Of a stretch of 5,231 bases of DNA, positions 1-5,231 are shown piece by piece. Source of the DNA: Acidobacteriota bacterium (GTDB taxonomy: Bacteria > Acidobacteriota > Vicinamibacteria > Vicinamibacterales > CAVVIG01); contig JACPZV010000120.1 of the NCBI GenBank assembly GCA_016195295.1, positions 1 through 5,231 on the forward strand, written 5' to 3'. The notes beneath the pieces are model-generated. The model worked only from the letters and a program-made list of their open reading frames with translations, made no database searches and had not been told where the DNA came from. The translations under genes were made by a program, and so were the position numbers. Position 1 is the first letter of the stretch. Every line of letters starts with the position of its first letter.

Positions 1-72
1 GGAACGATTTACGTGCCCGTCAGGATCAACTGCCCGCCGGAAGTCGCCGTGCTGACGCTCCAGTCGGCGTAA
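1..72 (+). CDS. 3' end of an unidentified plus-strand gene (partial)
   Basis: An open frame enters from the left edge in phase 1 and ends at a TAA at 70-72. Its last 23 residues read GTIYVPVRINCPP followed by EVAVLTLQSA. Third codon positions are mostly G or C, as in the pur genes, which supports real coding on this strand. The alternation of hydrophobic and polar residues suggests a beta-rich C-terminus, but the fragment is too short to name a family. It converges tail to tail with purN, whose stop begins only 3 nt away, so neither gene has room for an intergenic terminator. It faces the purine operon and is therefore probably not part of it. Confidence 0.55.
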   Translation, partial: GTIYVPVRINCPPEVAVLTLQSA

Positions 73-75
73 ACG

Positions 76-681
76 CTATCGACGAACGAACCGGCGTCCC
101 TCGACAGTCCAGCCGCCGTCGAGCACGAGACGAATCGCTTCGGGATAGAGGCGATGCTCTTCAATCAGAATGCGCGCTGACAGCGTTTCGACCGTGTCGT
201 CGTCGTAAACAGGCGCCGCCGCCTGAACAACGATCGGTCCATCGTCGAGCGCCGAGGTCACCAGGTGGACAGTGGCGCCCGTCACGCGGACGCCGTGTTC
301 GAGAGCCTGACGCTGGGCATCCAGACCGCGAAATGACGGGAGGAGCGAGGGGTGAATGTTGAGAATGCGCTGCGGAAACGCCTCGAGCAGCGGCGGTCCG
401 ACCAACCGCATGAAGCCGGCGAGACAGACCAGAGTCACGTCGCGGGCCTTGAGCACGTCGACGATGGCCCGATCGTACGCGTCGCGATCCGGATGGTCCT
501 TCGGGTTGAGGAACAGGGCGTCGATGCCGGCGTCACGCGCGCGCGCGAGACCTTGCGCTCCCGGACGGTTCGACACGACGACGGCGACCGTCGCGTTGAG
601 TTGGCCGGCAGCGGCAGCGCCAATGATCGACTGGAGATTCGATCCGCGTCCCGAGATCAGGACCGCAATGCGTCGGTTCAC
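76..681 (-). CDS. purN: Phosphoribosylglycinamide formyltransferase (GAR transformylase, 10-formyl-THF dependent)
   Basis: PurN transfers the formyl group of 10-formyltetrahydrofolate to GAR, giving FGAR (step 3 of IMP synthesis), in the cytosol. The 201-residue product has the single formyltransferase Rossmann-like domain and is close to the usual ~200-215 residues. The N-terminal phosphate-binding loop reads ISGRGSNLQSII (9-20), followed by SNRPGAQGLARA (37-48). The catalytic triad is in place: N108 and H110 in NIHPSLLP, and D146 in ALDDGPI, with the same spacing as E. coli N106/H108/D144. I chose the GTG at 681 because the protein homology begins there (VNRRIAVLISGRG). It also gives a GTGA overlap with the purM stop, a typical translational-coupling arrangement. 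The open frame extends upstream to 900, but that part is an arginine-rich shadow of purM. No clear Shine-Dalgarno precedes the start. The gene looks intact. Confidence 0.96.
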   Translation of the reverse strand: MNRRIAVLISGRGSNLQSIIGAAAAGQLNATVAVVVSNRPGAQGLARARDAGIDALFLNPKDHPDRDAYDRAIVDVLKARDVTLVCLAGFMRLVGPPLLEAFPQRILNIHPSLLPSFRGLDAQRQALEHGVRVTGATVHLVTSALDDGPIVVQAAAPVYDDDTVETLSARILIEEHRLYPEAIRLVLDGGWTVEGRRFVRR

Positions 682-1478
682 AGCGCGTTGATGTACGCGA
701 CGGTGCGGTCGCCTGAGACGACGCGGCCGATCCGGACGGCGGGTTCGCCGGCGGTCGCAAGCTGCTCCAGGACGCGGTCGGCGTCGCCGACGGCGCACGC
801 CACGATCAGACCGATTCCCATGTTGAATACCCGGAACATTTCGTCGGTCGCGATCCCGCCGAGCCTCTGCAGCAGCCGGAAGACGGGTGGCACCGACCAC
901 GCGCGGCGATCGATCTCAGCCGCGCAGCGCTCGGGCAGAATCCGCGGCAGATTTTCAGTGATGCCACCGCCAGTCACGTGGGCGAGGCCCCTGACGTCGC
1001 CGCGCGCGAGCAGCGGACGAACGACCGCCAGATACGATCGATGCGTGGCCAGAAGCGCATCAGCGACTGTCGTGCTCAATTCGGCCACCATCGTCTCCGG
1101 CTTCCATCCGGCCAACTCAAAAAACACGTGTCGCGCGAGCGAGTAGCCGTTGGTGTGCAGTCCGGCCGACGGCAGGCCGATCAGAACGTCGCCCGGCACG
1201 ATGGCGCGACCGTCGATCAGCTTCACGCGATCCACAACGCCCACGATGAAGCCGGCGATGTCGTACTCGCCGTCGGCGTAGAAGCCGGGCATCTCCGCGG
1301 TTTCTCCACCGATCAGCGCGCAGCCGTTCTCGCGGCACGCGCGCGCCACGCCGGCGATCACCTGCTCGGAAACCGTCGGCGACAGCGTGAACGTCGCCCG
1401 GGCGAGCGCCTTGATCCGCCGGACGGTTTCGTTGCCCGCGTCGATGTCGACGCCGGACTGCCGGTAGTCCATCGTCAT
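678..1478 (-). CDS. purM: Phosphoribosylformylglycinamidine cyclo-ligase (AIR synthetase) with a large internal in-frame deletion
   Basis: PurM closes FGAM to AIR using ATP (step 5 of IMP synthesis). The reading frame codes for 266 residues, whereas family members have about 340-350. The N-terminal motif SGVDIDAGN (8-16) and helix to T31 are normal. The protein then jumps to LSPTVSEQVIAG (32-43), which in other PurMs follows the LFFLDYxATG segment. Against E. coli PurM, recalled from memory, about 78 residues (roughly 36-113) are absent, including the DGVGTK loop with Asp65 and CVND with Asp94. The rest is complete: GGETAEMPG (57-65), GLHTNGYSLAR (106-116), HVTGGGITENLPR (167-179), FNMGIGL (218-224). 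Adding 78 to 266 gives 344, so one clean block is missing. Start: ATG at 1478, 2 nt after the purF stop; a second ATG at 1472 is equally possible. The stop overlaps the purN start. The product is unlikely to be an active AIR synthetase. If the deletion is real this is functionally a pseudogene; otherwise it is an assembly error. Confidence 0.93.
   Translation of the reverse strand: MTMDYRQSGVDIDAGNETVRRIKALARATFTLSPTVSEQVIAGVARACRENGCALIGGETAEMPGFYADGEYDIAGFIVGVVDRVKLIDGRAIVPGDVLIGLPSAGLHTNGYSLARHVFFELAGWKPETMVAELSTTVADALLATHRSYLAVVRPLLARGDVRGLAHVTGGGITENLPRILPERCAAEIDRRAWSVPPVFRLLQRLGGIATDEMFRVFNMGIGLIVACAVGDADRVLEQLATAGEPAVRIGRVVSGDRTVAYINAL
1385..1386 (-). other. Junction of the ~234-nt in-frame deletion inside purM
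   Basis: On the coding strand the codons GCG ACG TTC ACG (A-T-F-T, ending at 1386) run straight into CTG TCG CCG ACG (L-S-P-T, starting at 1385). Both sides are well conserved in PurM but are normally separated by about 78 codons. No stop, frameshift, repeat remnant or insertion sequence lies at the join. None of the translated frames elsewhere in the window contains DGVGTK or CVND, so the segment has not simply moved within the window. The exact breakpoint may be off by a few bases because the ancestral sequence is not visible. Confidence 0.85.
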
Positions 1479-1480
1479 CG

Positions 1481-2905
1481 TTACCGGGCGGCGGGCGCGG
1501 TTTTGTCGAGTTTCAGCGCCAGTTGGAGGTAGCTGGTCTCGTCGCGCGGGACTTCGACGGGATACTGTCCCGTGTAGCACGAGCGGCAGTACGAGCCGCG
1601 CTGGGAACCGACGGCGCTCAGCAGTCCTTCAAGGCTCAAGTACGCGACGCTGTCCGCTTCGAGAAACTGTCGAATCTCCTCGATCGTGTGCGTCGCGGCG
1701 ATCAGCTCCTGTCTGCGCGGCGTGTCCACGCCGTAGAAGCAGGGCGAGATGGTGGGCGGGCAGCTGATGCGCACGTGCACGTGCTTCGCCCCCGCGGCCC
1801 GCACCATCTTGACGATCTTCTGGCTCGTCGTGCCGCGGACGATCGAATCGTCGACCAGGATCACACGTTTACCGTCCAGCACACTCCTGACCGGATTCAG
1901 CTTCACTTTGACGCCAAAATGGCGGATAGATGCCTGCGGCTGAATGAACGTCCGGCCGACGTAATGATTGCGGATGAGGCCCATCCGGAGCGGCACGCGT
2001 GACTCCTCCGCGAATCCCATCGCCGCGCAGACGCCCGAGTCGGGTACCGGCACGACGACGTCGGCATCCACCGGCTGCTCGCGCGCGAGGATGCGACCCA
2101 GATCCGTGCGCACTTCGTTCACGCTGCGGCCAAACACATAGCTGTCGGGCCGCGCGAAGTACACGTGCTCGAAGATGCAGTGCGCGAGCGGCGACGGCGG
2201 AAACGGTTTGACGGACCGGAGGCCGTCGATCGAAATGATCAACACCTCGCCAGGCTCGACGTCGCGGACGTAGGTCGCCCCGATGAGATCCATCGCGCAG
2301 GTTTCCGAAGCCACGACCCACGCGTCGTCCAGCCGGCCGAGCGCGAGCGGCCGGAACCCGTGGGGATCGCGCACGGCCACGAGCCGATCTTTCGTCAGCA
2401 CCGCGAGCGAGAACGCACCCTGCACTTGCGTCACCGCTTCGACCAGGGCGTCCTCGACGTGGCGCGCCTTGGATCGCGCGTAGAGGTGCAGGATGACTTC
2501 GGTGTCGCTGTTCGACTGGAAGATCGACCCCTGACGCACGAGCTCGTCGCGCAGCTCGCGGGCGTTCACGATGTTGCCGTTGTGGCACACACCGATCTGG
2601 CCGTGCGCGCAGTCGATCACGATCGGCTGGGCGTTCAGCAGCTGGCTTTCGCCCGCCGTCGAATACCGCACGTGCCCGATCGCGAGCGATCCCGGCAGCT
2701 CGGCCAGCGCCTGTCCGTCGAAAATATCCGCGACGTAGCCCATCTCGCGCGAGATGCACACGCGCTCGCCGTTCGACGCGGCGATGCCGGCGCTTTCCTG
2801 CCCGCGATGCTGCAGGGCGTACAGACCCAAGTACGTCATGTTGGCCGCTTCGGGATGACCGAAGATGCCGAAGACGCCGCACTCGTCTTTGAACTTGTCG
2901 AGCAT
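1481..2905 (-). CDS. purF: Amidophosphoribosyltransferase (glutamine PRPP amidotransferase), Fe-S type
   Basis: PurF makes 5-phosphoribosylamine from PRPP and glutamine, the committed first step of purine synthesis and the usual target of purine-nucleotide feedback. The 474-residue product is full length. Residues 1-8 form a short propeptide before Cys9 of CGVFG, the N-terminal glutaminase nucleophile exposed by cleavage. The glutaminase domain carries HRGQESAG (33-40), HVRYSTAG (78-85), HNGNIVN (108-114) and SNSDTE (131-136). The phosphoribosyltransferase domain has RPDS (252-255), VPDSG (287-291), YVGRTFIQP (315-323) and the PRPP loop VILVDDSIVRGTTS (348-361). Four cysteines match the [4Fe-4S] ligands of the B. 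subtilis enzyme: Cys243, Cys389, Cys440 and Cys443, the last two in a CxxC. The ATG at 2905 is 3 nt after the purL stop and gives exactly the expected propeptide. No good Shine-Dalgarno is seen; a GAGG lies about 15 nt upstream, rather far. The gene appears intact. Confidence 0.97.
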   Translation of the reverse strand: MLDKFKDECGVFGIFGHPEAANMTYLGLYALQHRGQESAGIAASNGERVCISREMGYVADIFDGQALAELPGSLAIGHVRYSTAGESQLLNAQPIVIDCAHGQIGVCHNGNIVNARELRDELVRQGSIFQSNSDTEVILHLYARSKARHVEDALVEAVTQVQGAFSLAVLTKDRLVAVRDPHGFRPLALGRLDDAWVVASETCAMDLIGATYVRDVEPGEVLIISIDGLRSVKPFPPSPLAHCIFEHVYFARPDSYVFGRSVNEVRTDLGRILAREQPVDADVVVPVPDSGVCAAMGFAEESRVPLRMGLIRNHYVGRTFIQPQASIRHFGVKVKLNPVRSVLDGKRVILVDDSIVRGTTSQKIVKMVRAAGAKHVHVRISCPPTISPCFYGVDTPRRQELIAATHTIEEIRQFLEADSVAYLSLEGLLSAVGSQRGSYCRSCYTGQYPVEVPRDETSYLQLALKLDKTAPAAR

Positions 2906-2908
2906 GGG

Positions 2909-5215
<2,307 letters not shown>

Positions 5216-5231
5216 GTGCCGGGTCCAAAAG

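Noticed and set aside
100..123. CTCGAC...GTCGAG stem with a 12-nt loop near the end of purN, considered as a terminator.
   Set aside because: It lies within the purN coding sequence, has a short stem and no following T tract on either strand.
535..546. Alternating CG run in purN.
   Set aside because: A short GC-rich codon run (Ala/Arg codons) in the conserved RARDAG region; no repeat expansion or regulatory sign.
682..900. A 73-residue N-terminal extension of PurN in the same open frame.
   Set aside because: The extension is an Arg-rich out-of-frame reading of the purM 3' end. Homology to GAR transformylase starts at the GTG at 681.
352..1146. A 264-codon plus-strand open frame antisense to purN and purM.
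   Set aside because: Low-complexity, Arg/Ser-rich translation with no motif, opposite two recognised genes; a GC-driven shadow.
1771..1784. Perfect 14-nt palindrome GCACGTGCACGTGC.
   Set aside because: It is explained by the alternating Val/His codons of a conserved PurF strand (VHVHV). It lies inside the gene with no sign of an operator.

Overview
The window is a compact, GC-rich stretch of the bacterial de novo purine biosynthesis operon. Four consecutive genes lie on the minus strand in the order purL - purF - purM - purN (transcribed from the right edge towards the left). The last 24 codons of an unrelated plus-strand gene converge on the end of purN. Almost every base is coding: the gene junctions are 3 nt, 2 nt and a 4-nt overlap, and the convergent gap is 3 nt. 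The L-F-M-N order, the short (PurS/PurQ-dependent) form of PurL and the iron-sulfur, propeptide-bearing form of PurF match the Bacillus-type pur operon. High GC, G/C-rich third codon positions and the style of the proteins point instead to a high-GC phylum. Acidobacteriota (Vicinamibacteria-like) is my best guess, but it is an impression and not proven by the sequence.

Layout from right to left: purL (5215-2909, FGAM synthase large subunit), purF (2905-1481, PRPP amidotransferase), purM (1478-678, AIR synthetase) and purN (681-76, GAR transformylase), then the tail of a plus-strand gene (1-72). Together the minus-strand genes cover step 1 (PurF), step 3 (PurN), step 4 (PurL, with PurS and PurQ presumably encoded beyond the right edge or elsewhere) and step 5 (PurM) of IMP synthesis. 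No Shine-Dalgarno-like sequence stands out before purF, purM or purN, so translation of the chain is probably coupled.

Two things are out of the ordinary. First, purM is open and in frame but lacks a block of about 78 internal residues. The protein jumps from the end of the N-terminal helix (T31) directly to the segment that normally follows the LFFLDYxATG motif (L32), so the nucleotide-binding DGVGTK loop and the CVND motif are absent. This is either a real in-frame deletion that should inactivate the enzyme or an assembly collapse. Second, purL carries a 42-nt imperfect palindrome (3980-4021) read in frame as 14 extra residues in the linker between its two halves. It looks like a small palindromic repeat element inserted into a coding gene. 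No RNA gene, CRISPR array, insertion sequence or convincing terminator is visible, and I see no candidate for a wholly new multi-gene system.
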